64,000 nucleotides of DNA, taken from assembly GCF_019649015.1 (NCBI RefSeq), contig NZ_BLPI01000001.1, positions 2,559,001 through 2,623,000 of the forward strand, in the 5' to 3' direction. The notes under the pieces were generated by a model that ran no database searches, was not told the origin of the DNA, and worked only from the letters and a program-made list of their open reading frames with translations. Every line of letters starts with the position of its first letter. Positions within the stretch are counted from its first letter, which is position 1. Source of the stretch: Agarivorans litoreus. Lineage in GTDB: Bacteria > Pseudomonadota > Gammaproteobacteria > Enterobacterales > Celerinatantimonadaceae. Positions 1-8,437 of this stretch are shown here, in pieces. The position numbers and the translations under genes were made by a program.

Positions 1-879
1 AAGGTGGTTGGAGATGAATTCTAAGCGTGGTTGTTCTTTTAGCGTACAGCGACGTTTGAAAAAGCGTCCTAGGTAAACACCCGCTTCAAAGCCGTTACCG
101 TAAACGGCTTTAACTGCATGTTGTAATTGTTCGGTATCGGTAGCCACAACAAAAATAATTTCAGGCATATCGAAGAAGTGTTTAATGACTTCCAGCATTT
201 CCACCGCATAAGAGGGGCGGCAGCGATCTAATTCATCCACAAAAATAAAAGTAGGGTTTTGCTTACCTGAGCAGCTTTTTACTGCATCGATAAAGGCGGT
301 GATACTGGTTTTAAAATCGTCGATGCTTTTGAGTTTTTGTTCGTGGTCTTTAAACATGGCTGCGACGATTTTACCCGCTGCATCGGTAAATTCGGGGCTG
401 TTGGTGAAGTTGCCACTAGTGCCTTTTTCTATTACTTCGTCTAGGTTTACACCACTGGCTTTTTTGATTAAGGCTTTGGTTATCTCTGGCGCGGCGTGTT
501 TGCAAAAGCCCCACACCTTACTTCCTATTTTTCTTATTGCTTGTTCATCTTTATCTTGTGATTGGTCGCGAAGTTGAGCGGTAATAGAAGCGACTACCGT
601 CATCATTGGATCTTCAGAGAAGTCTTGTTTCCAAGCATCGATATAAACCGTGGGGTGCGTTTCTTGGATAGATGCTTGCCAGCGTTTTAGAAAGTAGGTT
701 TTTCCTGTACCCCAACTAGAGTTGAGATTGAGCACGTAGCCTGTGGAAGAATGGGCAAGGAGAAACTGGGTTAGAAATTCAGCGTAAGTAGCGCGGTTAA
801 GTTTGTCGGCAGAAAACTCTTCATCATTTTCCTTTATTAAAGGGGTACTCCAATCAAAGTTATATTTTTTATCTGCCAC
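1..879 (-). CDS. KAP-family P-loop NTPase (N-terminal part)
   Basis: The gene runs off the left edge, leaving 293 N-terminal codons. A GTG start at 879 is preceded by a good ribosome site (GGAG, about 10 bases upstream) and the frame is open to base 1. A Walker A motif (SSWGTGKT) lies near residues 54-61. A Walker B of the KAP type (FIFVDELDRCRPSYAVEML) lies near 212-230, followed by the helix and strand pattern usual for this family. KAP NTPases (Kidins220/ARMS and PifA type) are often membrane-linked; PifA of plasmid F excludes phage, but most bacterial members have no known role. No membrane segment is seen in the part present; the family often carries one inserted between Walker A and B. 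The missing C-terminus and left neighbours would be needed to judge a defence role. Confidence 0.85.
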   Translation of the reverse strand, partial: MADKKYNFDWSTPLIKENDEEFSADKLNRATYAEFLTQFLLAHSSTGYVLNLNSSWGTGKTYFLKRWQASIQETHPTVYIDAWKQDFSEDPMMTVVASITAQLRDQSQDKDEQAIRKIGSKVWGFCKHAAPEITKALIKKASGVNLDEVIEKGTSGNFTNSPEFTDAAGKIVAAMFKDHEQKLKSIDDFKTSITAFIDAVKSCSGKQNPTFIFVDELDRCRPSYAVEMLEVIKHFFDMPEIIFVVATDTEQLQHAVKAVYGNGFEAGVYLGRFFKRRCTLKEQPRLEFISNHL

Positions 880-1012
880 TTAACCCACTCCGTAAACTCT
901 TATTGAGTAAAGTTATCATAAGCCTGCATATTTGTGGCTTACTTTCTAGTTAATGGTGGTTCCACAAATTTTTTCTTCTGAGTAATAATTGATTTTTGGG
1001 TTAGCTGGTTGT

Positions 1013-1197
1013 GCAGATTTCGCCTTGACGGCGACGTCATTTTTCTTTGACGAGCAAAGAAAAACGAAGCGAAAAGAAAACTCGCCCTGCATTATCTTCT
1101 TCCTGCGTTGCTCGTATCTAAGTGCGTCGAAAAACTCGCTACGCTCAAACAGGTTTCGACTTTATCACTTAGACACTTGCGCTACTCAGCGATAATG
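1013..1197 (+). repeat. Intergenic repeat, copy A
   Basis: This is one of two related segments in opposite orientation in the 880-1750 gap. It starts near a GGCGACGTCATTTT stretch and contains an AAAGAAAA.CGAAGC.AAAAGAAA tract, then CCTGC, CGTTGCTC and ACTCGCTACGCTCA.ACAGG blocks, all found again in copy B on the other strand. The open frames across it (989-1195) give low-complexity K/R-rich peptides that look like read-through of a repeat and not like a protein. About 175 bp separate the two copies, and I see nothing recognisable in that spacer. Confidence 0.7.
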
Positions 1198-1372
1198 AAG
1201 GTATGAAAAGAGATGACGCTTTGTGTTGCGGCGCTTTTATAACAGATACTTAAAATATATTTAGCTTAGCGAAATCAAGAGCTCTAAATGCACGCATTTG
1301 AAGTTAAGAATTATTAATCACAAATCCATTCAATAAAAGAAACCTCAATAACTATTCAAGTGGGGGCTTCCC

Positions 1373-1561
1373 CATCATCTTCGCCGAGTAGCGGAAATGA
1401 GCTAGGGAAATAAGTTGAAGCCTGTGTGAGCGTAGCGAGTTGCTTCAACGCCCTAGTGAGTGAGCAACGCAGGTTTTTAGAAGATGCAGGGCAGCCTTTC
1501 TTTTGCTTCGTTTTCTTTGGCTGTTCAAAGAAAATGACGTCGCCGCAGGCGAAAGCTCTGC
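1373..1561 (-). repeat. Intergenic repeat, copy B (inverted)
   Basis: Diverged inverted copy of the segment at 1013-1197, read on the minus strand. It shares GGCGACGTCATTTTCTTTG, the AAAGAAAACGAAGCAAAAG tract, CCTGCGTTGCTC and CAACTCGCTACGCTCACACA. Together the two copies could fold into a very long imperfect cruciform. Open frames on both strands (1356-1574, 1426-1653, 1445-1663) cross it and are treated as spurious. The copy lies upstream of the ilvC terminator and disrupts no visible gene. Confidence 0.7.
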
Positions 1562-1675
1562 TTTTAGATTGCAACTCTGGTTACACATCGTGGCGTATTG
1601 GTTGTGCGGGGTTCGTCTTGGCTCCAGATAGGCTGAACGCGAAAGCATTTTAGCTAATGCCAAATAATAGAAAAC

Positions 1676-1709
1676 AAAAAAGCCCCGAGCATTGCTCAGG
1701 GCTTTTTAC
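1676..1709 (-). terminator. Terminator downstream of ilvC
   Basis: Stem AGCCCCGAGC / GCTCAGGGCT (1681-1690 and 1694-1703, one mismatch, loop ATT) flanked by A and T runs. It can work in either direction and lies 42 bp beyond the ilvC stop codon. Confidence 0.85.
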
Positions 1710-1750
1710 ATCCACCATTAGCTAATCGTCATTAGCCAAAAGCAAGAAGA

Positions 1751-3232
1751 TTAACCACCTACGGCGATTTTCTTCATGTCTTTCATGTAGCCACGAAGTT
1801 TCTTACCTACGATTTCTACAGGGTGGCTACGTAGCGCTTCGTTTACTTCGATAAGGCGAGCGTTATCAACGCCGTTGCTTTGCTCTTCAAAACCTTTACC
1901 AATGTACTCTAGGCTGATGTTGTTCACGGTGTCGCGCAATAGTGGCACAGCAGCGTGAGAGAATAGGTAACAACCGTATTCTGCAGTATCAGAGATTACT
2001 ACGTTCATTTCGTATAAACGCTTACGGGCAATGGTGTTAGCAATTAGCGGAGTTTCGTGTAGTGACTCGTAGTAAGCACTTTCTTCGATGATGCCTGCAG
2101 CAACCATAGTTTCGAATGCTAGTTCAACACCGGCTTTAACTAGGGCAACTAAGATAATGCCTTTGTCGAAGAATTCTTGTTCAGTGATTTCTACGTCTGA
2201 TACTGGTGCATTTTCAAAACCGCTTTCGCCAGTTTCTTCACGCCACTTAAGCAAATTAACGTCGTCGTTGGCCCAATCTTTCATCATGGTTGATGAGAAC
2301 TCGCCTTCAATGATGTCGTCCATGTGCTTTTCAAACAATGGGCGCATTAGGTCTTTAAGTTCTTCGGCTAGATCAAAACACTTGATTTTAGCTGGGTTAG
2401 ATAGGCGATCTACCATGTTGGTAATGCCACCGTGCTTAAGTGCTTCGGTTACTGTTTCCCAACCAAACTGGATAAGTTTAGCGGCGTAACCTGGCTCAAT
2501 GCCTTCGGCAACCATTTTGTCGTAACCTAAGATGGCACCAGTTTGTAGCACACCACAAAGGATGGTTTGCTCACCCATAAGGTCAGACTTTACTTCAGCT
2601 ACGAAAGAAGATTCTAGAACACCAGCGCGGTCGCCACCGGTTGCAGAAGCGTAAGCTTTAGCAATCGCAAGGCCGTTACCTTGTGGGTCGTTTTCTGGGT
2701 GAACAGCGATTAGGGTTGGAACACCAAAACCACGTTTGTATTCTTCACGTACTTCAGTACCTGGACACTTAGGTGCAACCATTACTACGGTAATGTCTTC
2801 ACGTACTTGCATGCCTTCTTCAACAATGTTGAAGCCGTGTGAGTAAGCTAGGGTAGAACCTTGCTTCATAAGTGGCATTACAGTTTCAACAACGTTGCTG
2901 TGCTGCTTGTCTGGAGTAAGGTTAAGAACCATATCCGCTTGTGGGATAAGCTCTTCGTAAGTACCTACTTTAAAACCGTTGTCGGTTGCTTGAACAAAAG
3001 AAGCACGCTTCTCTTTAATGGCAGCATCGCGTAAAGCGTAAGAAATGTTTAGGCCAGAATCACGCATGTTTAGACCTTGGTTTAGGCCTTGAGCGCCACA
3101 ACCCACTACAACGATGTTCCAGTCTTTAATAAAGTTACAACCATCAGCAAATTCGCTGCGATCCATAAAACGACATTTACCTAATTGCTCTAGCTTTTGG
3201 CGTAGGCTTAGGGTGTTGAAATAATTAGCCAT
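1751..3232 (-). CDS. ilvC: Ketol-acid reductoisomerase
   Basis: IlvC converts acetolactate or acetohydroxybutyrate to the dihydroxy acid with NADPH and Mg2+, the second common step of isoleucine/valine synthesis. The 493-residue product is the long class II (E. coli-type) form: it begins [20 protein letters not shown], has the dinucleotide-binding stretch [20 protein letters not shown] near residue 40 and ends with a duplicated knotted C-terminal domain ([14 protein letters not shown]). The frame continues 10 codons upstream, but ATG at 3232 has an ACGGAG ribosome site 7 bases away and matches the family N-terminus. It is divergent from ilvY, so activation by inducer-bound IlvY is expected, as in E. 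coli. It is not linked to the other ilv genes, which sit about 50 kb away. Confidence 0.97.
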   Translation of the reverse strand: MANYFNTLSLRQKLEQLGKCRFMDRSEFADGCNFIKDWNIVVVGCGAQGLNQGLNMRDSGLNISYALRDAAIKEKRASFVQATDNGFKVGTYEELIPQADMVLNLTPDKQHSNVVETVMPLMKQGSTLAYSHGFNIVEEGMQVREDITVVMVAPKCPGTEVREEYKRGFGVPTLIAVHPENDPQGNGLAIAKAYASATGGDRAGVLESSFVAEVKSDLMGEQTILCGVLQTGAILGYDKMVAEGIEPGYAAKLIQFGWETVTEALKHGGITNMVDRLSNPAKIKCFDLAEELKDLMRPLFEKHMDDIIEGEFSSTMMKDWANDDVNLLKWREETGESGFENAPVSDVEITEQEFFDKGIILVALVKAGVELAFETMVAAGIIEESAYYESLHETPLIANTIARKRLYEMNVVISDTAEYGCYLFSHAAVPLLRDTVNNISLEYIGKGFEEQSNGVDNARLIEVNEALRSHPVEIVGKKLRGYMKDMKKIAVGG

Positions 3233-3446
3233 GTTCGACTCCGTAAAAATAGCGTTAATCAAATGATGATGGTGTTGTTGTGTTTACGAGATCCCGATGC
3301 ACTTCTTTTTTGAGTGCGTTTCTTTATACCTGTCTCGTGATGGGCTCAATATAAACCGAAAGGCGCATTGCGTAAAATGATGATTTTGGGATATTGTATT
3401 GCAGAAAATGAAATAGTGAATTCCTGCATTAGTTAAGGAGTATGCC
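3233..3446. promoter_or_regulatory. ilvC-ilvY divergent control region
   Basis: The 214-bp region between the two divergent starts has an AT-rich core with partly repeated TTGCG/TTGCA elements near 3367-3410. These are plausible LysR-type (T-N11-A) sites for IlvY. The assignment rests on gene arrangement and on what is known in E. coli; I did not identify an exact operator. Confidence 0.6.
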
Positions 3447-4328
3447 GTGGATGTTCGAAGCGTAGAGCTGTTTTTGCATTTAAGCCACAGCTTGCACTTT
3501 GCTAAAACTAGCCAGTCTATGCATGTGAGTGCGTCAACTTTAAGCCGAGTAATTCAGCGGCTTGAGGATGAGCTAGGCAGTGCCTTGTTTACTCGCGATA
3601 AACGTAGCGTGCACCTCACGCAAGCGGGGCAGCGCTTTCGTAGCTTTGCCGAAAATTGGTTAGAGCAATGGCGTATGTTGCAAATGGATTTGTCTTTGCA
3701 GTCTAGCGAGTTGGCTGGTGAACTCACCTTATATTGCTCGGTTACTGCCAGTTATAGCCACTTGCCAGACATTTTAGATAAGTACCGTTTATCTTGCCCG
3801 AATGCCGACATTAAGTTGGCCACCGGTGATGTAGCTATGGCGGTAGATAAGGTAGCCAATGGTGAGGTCGATATTGCAATTGCGGCGCGGCCAGAGCAGT
3901 TACCCTTAAACATGGCCTTTGCCAGTATTAGTAAAATTCCTTTATCGATTATTGGCCCTACCGTGTCGTGTAATGTGCGTAAGTTGTTAGAGCGTAACCC
4001 TATTCCTTGGGATCAGGTCCCCTTTATTTTGCCGGAGCATGGCCCAGCGCGAGCGCGTATTGATCATTGGTTTAAAGCGATGCGTATTACCCCTAATGTG
4101 TATGCCAAGGTTGCTGGTCATGAAGCGATTGTGAGCATGGTGGCCTTGGGCAGTGGAGTGGGTATTGCGCCAGAGGTAGTGGTAGATAACAGCCCAGTTC
4201 GCGAGCGTATTCAAAGTATTGCTGTAGGGGTGGAGCTTGAACCTTTTGATTTGGGGATCTGTATGTTATCAAGAAGGTTGCACGAACCGCTGATGCAGCG
4301 ATTTTGGCAAATAGCCGCACGAAATTAA
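3447..4328 (+). CDS. ilvY: LysR-family activator of ilvC, IlvY
   Basis: LysR-type regulator of 293 residues. It has an N-terminal winged HTH (residues about 1-60, with the FAKTSQSMHVSASTLSRVIQ helix pair) followed by a periplasmic-binding-like effector domain. IlvY senses acetolactate/acetohydroxybutyrate and activates ilvC. The segments VTASYSHLPDILDKYR, GHEAIVSMVALGSGVGIAPEV and RRLHEPLMQRFW follow E. coli IlvY closely. The start is GTG at 3447 with AAGGAG six bases upstream; an ATG at 3442 is out of frame. ybaK follows after 10 bp, so the two are probably co-transcribed. Confidence 0.95.
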   Translation: MDVRSVELFLHLSHSLHFAKTSQSMHVSASTLSRVIQRLEDELGSALFTRDKRSVHLTQAGQRFRSFAENWLEQWRMLQMDLSLQSSELAGELTLYCSVTASYSHLPDILDKYRLSCPNADIKLATGDVAMAVDKVANGEVDIAIAARPEQLPLNMAFASISKIPLSIIGPTVSCNVRKLLERNPIPWDQVPFILPEHGPARARIDHWFKAMRITPNVYAKVAGHEAIVSMVALGSGVGIAPEVVVDNSPVRERIQSIAVGVELEPFDLGICMLSRRLHEPLMQRFWQIAARN

Positions 4329-4338
4329 GGTAGTAGCA

Positions 4339-4812
4339 ATGACTCCCGCAGTACAACAACTTAAAAAAGCTAAACAAGACTTTCAGTTGCTGGAATACAA
4401 GAGCGACCCGCAGCAAGCCAATTTTGGCCAAGCCAGCGCTGAAAAATTGGGTTTAGCCGAAGAGCTGGTATTTAAAACCTTAGTGGCCTGTGACGACAGT
4501 AACCCCAAAAACATGGTGGTGGCGATAGTTCCGGTAAGTGGCCAACTTGATCTAAAGGCGCTGGCGAAAGCGGCTAGCATTAAGAAGATGCGCATGGCAG
4601 AAGTGCCAATTGCCGAGCGGACCACGGGTTACGTTAAAGGAGGCATTAGCCCCTTTGGTCAAAAAAAGCGATTGCCTACGTTTATTGATAGTAGTGCCGA
4701 GCAATTTGCTGAAGTAGTGGTCAGTGCTGGTAAACGAGGATTGTCTTTGCAACTTAAAGCCAGTGTGTTGCAAACTGTGTTGGGAGCGCAGTTTGCTAAA
4801 CTTAGCCAATAA
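4339..4812 (+). CDS. ybaK: Cys-tRNA(Pro)/Cys-tRNA(Cys) deacylase YbaK
   Basis: YbaK hydrolyses Cys-tRNA(Pro) mischarged by prolyl-tRNA synthetase, acting in trans in the cytoplasm. The 157-residue length and the layout match the YbaK/EbsC family: QLLEYKSD at the start, an internal VFKTLVACDD strand, a conserved lysine in the AAASIKKMRMA region, GYVKGGISPFGQKKRLPTF, and a C-terminal GKRGLSLQL. It is a free-standing editing domain with no ProRS fusion. It follows ilvY by 10 bp, and the next gene starts 28 bp further on. Confidence 0.95.
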   Translation: MTPAVQQLKKAKQDFQLLEYKSDPQQANFGQASAEKLGLAEELVFKTLVACDDSNPKNMVVAIVPVSGQLDLKALAKAASIKKMRMAEVPIAERTTGYVKGGISPFGQKKRLPTFIDSSAEQFAEVVVSAGKRGLSLQLKASVLQTVLGAQFAKLSQ

Positions 4813-4840
4813 CAGGCGATATGACTATATAAGGGTTTGG

Positions 4841-5578
4841 ATGCGGCTACTGTGTTGCTTACTGTTAATTGTGAATTGGAATGTGTTAGCCACAGAGCTT
4901 GCACCTGCCAAGTTTTCAACCAGCATGGTGAAGCCTTGGGGTTTTAAAAACGCTGAGTTGCATGAACAGGGTTTATTGGTTCAATTTACGCGCGCACTTA
5001 CTGCCGAAGCTAGGCTTTCTTTTAGTAATGAAATGCGCCCTTACCCAAGAGTGATCAAGGAAATTAAATCTGGCACTGCTGATTTTGCGGTAATGTTTGC
5101 TAGCCCTAAGGCTGAGCAGATAGCCGTGGATTTGGGCAAGGTGGTCACGGTTAAAGTGGTTGCTATTGCCAATGCGGGAGGGCAGCCGATAGATAGCATT
5201 GATAAGTTAAAAGGGAAAAGAGTTGGAGTGATTCGTGGTTCAGCCTATGGCCCAGATATTGACGATAACCCAGATATTGAAAGGGTTAGCTTTAATGATA
5301 CCGCCCAAGGCATTCAAATGTTGCTGCTAGAGCGTATAGATGTGATGGTTGCCACTAATTATGCGATTAACTACGCCCTGCATGAATTACATATTGAGCC
5401 GGAGCGCATAACACCTATTTATCATTTAGCTACGCGTTATGGGCATTTGTATTGGTCGCGCTCGTCCGTGCAAAAGGAGCAAGCAAAGCGCTTAAGACAA
5501 GCGTTAGTTAGCTTAAGGGAAGGAGGGGTGTTAGATAACATTTTTGCTCTAGACGGTACGTTGGCTAATTACCACTAA
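4841..5578 (+). CDS. Periplasmic solute-binding protein (family 3)
   Basis: The product of about 245 residues has a signal peptide (MRLLCCLLLIVNWNVLA, then TE) and a bacterial extracellular solute-binding protein family 3 fold. Family features include YPRVIKEIKSGTADFAVMF, a hinge region IDKLKGKRVGVIRGSAYG and RIDVMVATNYAINYAL. Proteins like this, found without transporter genes, are common in marine gammaproteobacteria; the ligand cannot be told. The frame is open 39 codons further upstream inside ybaK, but ATG at 4841 gives a clean signal peptide and is preferred. The ribosome site is weak (AAGGG). It probably follows ybaK in one transcript. Confidence 0.85.
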   Translation: MRLLCCLLLIVNWNVLATELAPAKFSTSMVKPWGFKNAELHEQGLLVQFTRALTAEARLSFSNEMRPYPRVIKEIKSGTADFAVMFASPKAEQIAVDLGKVVTVKVVAIANAGGQPIDSIDKLKGKRVGVIRGSAYGPDIDDNPDIERVSFNDTAQGIQMLLLERIDVMVATNYAINYALHELHIEPERITPIYHLATRYGHLYWSRSSVQKEQAKRLRQALVSLREGGVLDNIFALDGTLANYH

Positions 5579-5647
5579 GTACTATTTTGTTCCGCTTGAG
5601 CCAATAAAATAGCTTCTATACAATGAGGCCAAATAAAGGAGATAACC

Positions 5648-5905
5648 ATGATTAACCCGGCCAAGATAGAAGAGATTGCTAAACAAGTTAGCGATATGGT
5701 ACCGCCAGGATTGAAAAATGCGGGCGATGAGTTTGAGCGTAAAATAAAGCAAGTCATTCAGGCAAAGTTGAATCAACTTGATGTGGTTAATCGCGAAGAC
5801 TTCGATGTACAAACTCAAGTGCTATTGCGCACTCGTGAAAAACTGACTGCCTTAGAGCAAAAAGTCGCGGAATTAGAAGAAAAACTAAGCGTAAACACTA
5901 AATAA
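5648..5905 (+). CDS. ubiK: Ubiquinone biosynthesis accessory factor UbiK
   Basis: Small 85-residue protein of the UbiK/YqiC (BMFP) family. It has an amphipathic N-terminal helix (NPAKIEEIAKQVSDMVPPG), a central FERKIKQVIQAKLNQLDVVNRE-like region and a C-terminal coiled coil (LTALEQKVAELEEKL). In E. coli UbiK is a trimeric partner of UbiJ in the soluble Ubi complex for aerobic ubiquinone synthesis. AAAGGAG stands just upstream of the ATG. It is followed by a clear terminator, so it is probably monocistronic. Confidence 0.93.
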   Translation: MINPAKIEEIAKQVSDMVPPGLKNAGDEFERKIKQVIQAKLNQLDVVNREDFDVQTQVLLRTREKLTALEQKVAELEEKLSVNTK

Positions 5906-5926
5906 TAATTCTATTAACTTATTGAT

Positions 5927-5956
5927 AAAGCAGAACTATTAGTTCTGCTTTTTTTG
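5927..5956 (+). terminator. Terminator after ubiK
   Basis: Perfect 11-bp stem AAAGCAGAACT / AGTTCTGCTTT with a 3-base loop, followed by a T run ending near 5955. Confidence 0.9.
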
Positions 5957-6360
5957 TTTCTTGATTTTGTTTTGAGCTTATGAAAATTATTTCACACTAT
6001 GAAAGTTGCGAAATATACCCTTCGAATACTGTGATTTTTAGTAAATGCATTGTGAATTTATATTCCTACATTATTCAGGGTTTTTGATGATTAAATATCA
6101 ATATGGTTAATGATTTCACACATTTGTTAAATAAAAAATTTTTTTAAAACAATGCGTTATGTTTCCGATGGTGGTTTTGACATTTGTTTCATTGTTTTCA
6201 GGTTTTTGTTGATGTACTCATTGATATTGAATTTTGTGCCGTGTTAGCGCTTACATTGTGATCATTATCGTTTTTTTAGCTGCTGGCCAACCCTAGGATA
6301 ATTTCTATGGGCACAAGGAATACAGACCTGTTGCCTTAGCAAATTCACAGGGAGATGAGC
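5957..6360 (+). promoter_or_regulatory. Control region of the CBM/xylan genes
   Basis: AT-rich 404-bp leader with no gene. It contains TTTCACACTATGAAAG at 5990-6005 (inverted TTTCA/TGAAA arms), identical to a site at 13501-13516 between xylR and the ABC transporter. It also has AGCGCTTACA at 6246-6255, the same half-palindrome found at 10049-10058 and 13716-13725. A TTGACA lies at 6177-6182, but no good -10 box follows at standard spacing, so the promoter is not assigned. That these are control sites is inference. Confidence 0.55.
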
Positions 6361-7098
6361 ATGAGTAAAAACGCAATTTTTAAAATCACGATGTTGGCTG
6401 GCGCAGTAGCACTAGCAGGTTGTACCGATACCATTGAGCCACCAGTAGAGCCACCAGTAGAGCCACCAGTGGGTGACGAACTTGTTATTATTTCTGATGG
6501 TAATCCTGCAGAAGGCTTGAGCGTTATTATTGGCTCAAACACCGATAGTTATGCTCGTACAGTGTTAACACGGGGCACAGCAAATACTGACATGGCCGCA
6601 ATTAAAGCCGCACCTACCACTAACCCTGCTGATAGCTCGTATGCTTGGGACATTGATACTGTAGCTGCAGCTAACCCTGCTGGTAGTGAAGTTTATTTTG
6701 TTGTGGGTAGCGACGCTGCCGAGATGGATTTGACCGAATATGCAGCAGGCTTATTAACATTTGATTTGTCTGTAATTGTCGCGGGTGATCCAAGTTCTAC
6801 TGGCCACCAACTTATTATGCAAAGTCAGCTTGGCGATAATAGTACTGGTTACTTAAATCGTACTGTGAAATATTTTAACCAATCAGACCTTGCTGCAATA
6901 GAATCTGCTGGCTTTAACACAATCGCAGTGCCAATGAGCTGCTTCCAAGCAAGCGACACTTTTGATATCGCCAAAGTAGACGACTTGTTCCGATTTGATA
7001 TTCGTAACAATGATTCAGTTACTTATGAAATAGGTAAAGTCGCTTTGAGTAAATCAGCTACTGCGCCAGAGGGTGCCGTTGTGTGGGATTGTGAATAG
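6361..7098 (+). CDS. Exported lipoprotein, carbohydrate-locus protein
   Basis: Lipoprotein of 245 residues with lipobox LAGC (Cys about 21) after a short signal peptide, then a proline-rich linker of three near-identical PPVE units. The remaining 190 residues look like a beta-sandwich: short strands, a YAWDIDTVAAANPAGSEVYF stretch and a C-terminal EIGKVALSK strand. This resembles the galactose-binding-like modules attached to some glycoside hydrolases, but I cannot name a family. The start at 6361 has GGGAGATGAGC before it; the ATG at 6355 would be too close to that site. A terminator follows, so it may be transcribed separately from the next gene. Confidence 0.7.
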   Translation: MSKNAIFKITMLAGAVALAGCTDTIEPPVEPPVEPPVGDELVIISDGNPAEGLSVIIGSNTDSYARTVLTRGTANTDMAAIKAAPTTNPADSSYAWDIDTVAAANPAGSEVYFVVGSDAAEMDLTEYAAGLLTFDLSVIVAGDPSSTGHQLIMQSQLGDNSTGYLNRTVKYFNQSDLAAIESAGFNTIAVPMSCFQASDTFDIAKVDDLFRFDIRNNDSVTYEIGKVALSKSATAPEGAVVWDCE

Positions 7099-7112
7099 TA
7101 TCAGCTAGATTG

Positions 7113-7144
7113 AACGCGCACAGTAGCATTACCGTGCGCGTTTT
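7113..7144 (+). terminator. Terminator between exported proteins
   Basis: Stem AACGCGCAC / GTGCGCGTT (7113-7121 and 7134-7142) with a 12-base loop and a short T run (TTTT). Probably an intra-cluster terminator or attenuator. Confidence 0.75.
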
Positions 7145-7174
7145 ATGGATATATGGCTCATAAGGAATATGAAA

Positions 7175-7726
7175 ATGAAAGGTTTTTATGTTTTTTTTAC
7201 TGCCGTTGCAAGTTGTTTTCTAGCGGCCTGTGCCAGCACCGAAAGCTCTGATAGCACCGGCAAAAATGATCAGTTCGCAATTCCAATGATGGTCACCTAC
7301 ACCCTTAACAACGGCAAAGGCTGGGAAAAAGTGAGCGCAGGCTTACAAGGCTGGGGAGATGGTGTTGCAGATTTCAGTTTAGCGAATGAACAGGCCAATA
7401 TTAAAATCAAAAAGAAAGCCAGTAACCCTTGGCATGTCCAATTAAAGCGCCCAGTTGCTTTATTGGAAGATATGAAATACGAATTAAGTGTTGAGGCTTC
7501 GGCCAGCGAACCAAGCAATATGGTGATTGCTGTTCAGCAAAACTACGGTGAATACATAACCTATTTTTACCGTACCGAATTAGTTGGTACTGAAAGCAAA
7601 CTCTACACTTATGAATTCACCATGCCTAGTGATGAAAGGAAGGGAACGTTCTCTATTATGTTTGGCGAAGGCGACTCGGGAGTTAGCTACAGCCTTAGTG
7701 ACATTAAATTGAATTCCACCTATTAG
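7175..7726 (+). CDS. CBM4/9-like lipoprotein
   Basis: Lipoprotein of 183 residues: signal peptide and lipobox LAAC (Cys about 19), a short Ser/Thr-rich linker, then one carbohydrate-binding module of the CBM4/9 type. Hallmarks are GKGWEKVSAGLQGWGDG, KASNPWHVQLKRP (the conserved PWHVQL strand), a YELSVEASA strand and a terminal SYSLSDIKLN strand. No catalytic domain is present. The ATG at 7175 has AAGGA 8 bases upstream, which favours it over 7145 and 7169. It is paralogous to the next gene. A likely role is surface capture of a polysaccharide such as xylan or glucan; the ligand is unknown. Confidence 0.85.
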   Translation: MKGFYVFFTAVASCFLAACASTESSDSTGKNDQFAIPMMVTYTLNNGKGWEKVSAGLQGWGDGVADFSLANEQANIKIKKKASNPWHVQLKRPVALLEDMKYELSVEASASEPSNMVIAVQQNYGEYITYFYRTELVGTESKLYTYEFTMPSDERKGTFSIMFGEGDSGVSYSLSDIKLNSTY

Positions 7727-7768
7727 TCATTTTTTAATTAGACAGCGTTAACAGTAAAGGAATAAACC

Positions 7769-8278
7769 ATGACATTACTTAAATCCTTAGCCCTAGCAGC
7801 CGGATTATTCACCCTTGCAACAGGTGTAACAGCAGCAAGCCTAGATATTAATTTGGACAGTGGGAATAGATGGGACCAAGTTAATGCGGGTGATGATGGG
7901 TGGGGTGATGGCTCTGGCAGTTTTAGTTTTAATGGTGAAACCGCTACGGTAACCGTTAATGATAAAGCCAGTAACCCTTGGCATATTCAGCTTAAGCGTC
8001 CAAGAGTAAAGTTGGAAAAAGGCCAAACATACAATATTACTGCTGAAGTAACCGCTACTGAGAAAAGCCCATTAACTATTATTGTGCAAAAAGACTCCGG
8101 TGATTATGCCACTTACTATGCTGAAGAGTTATCAGTAAATCCAAGTGCGCAAACGTTCAATTTAAGTTTTAAAGCGCCAGCAAGTGACTCCAAGGCAGCC
8201 TTTGCATTTTTTGTTGGTGGCGGTAAACCTGGTGTGACTTATAGCTTTAAAAATATTCGCCTAAAGAGTGCGGATTAA
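7769..8278 (+). CDS. Secreted CBM4/9-like protein
   Basis: Protein of 169 residues with a cleavable signal peptide (to VTAAS, about residue 23) and a single CBM4/9-like module that fills the mature protein. It shares GWGDG, KASNPWHIQLKRP and the terminal YSFKNIRLKS strand with the preceding lipoprotein, so the two arose by duplication, one surface-anchored and one soluble. AAAGGAATAAACC precedes the ATG. There is no enzymatic domain. The gap from the lipoprotein is 42 bp, consistent with an operon. Confidence 0.85.
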   Translation: MTLLKSLALAAGLFTLATGVTAASLDINLDSGNRWDQVNAGDDGWGDGSGSFSFNGETATVTVNDKASNPWHIQLKRPRVKLEKGQTYNITAEVTATEKSPLTIIVQKDSGDYATYYAEELSVNPSAQTFNLSFKAPASDSKAAFAFFVGGGKPGVTYSFKNIRLKSAD

Positions 8279-8338
8279 GATTTAACATCACTGCAGGCAC
8301 CTTGCTAATAATCCCAAAAGCAAACTCCGACAACTTAG

Positions 8339-8367
8339 GTAATAGCTGATTTAGCAACAGCTATTAC
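8339..8367. other. Hairpin, perfect 10-bp arms
   Basis: Inverted repeat GTAATAGCTG / CAGCTATTAC with a 9-base loop between the CBM gene and its terminator. There is no T run, so it may be an mRNA 3-prime stabilising structure. Confidence 0.5.
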
Positions 8368-8390
8368 TTAGCCTGTAATTTAGTGTCCTC

Positions 8391-8416
8391 CCCGCATCTT
8401 TTGCGGGTTTTTTTTC
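8391..8416 (+). terminator. Terminator of the CBM gene pair
   Basis: Stem CCCGCA / TGCGGG (8391-8396 and 8402-8407) followed by a run of nine T. Confidence 0.88.
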
Positions 8417-8437
8417 TCTATTTAAGCTCTTAACTTG

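Noticed and set aside
989-1663. Four overlapping open frames on both strands giving K/R-rich peptides
   Set aside because: They read through the inverted intergenic repeats, lack ribosome sites and have no protein-like composition.
6427-6470. Short tandem PPVE repeat considered as a DNA repeat or CRISPR-like unit
   Set aside because: It is a three-unit proline-rich linker inside a lipoprotein gene, in frame, with no spacers.
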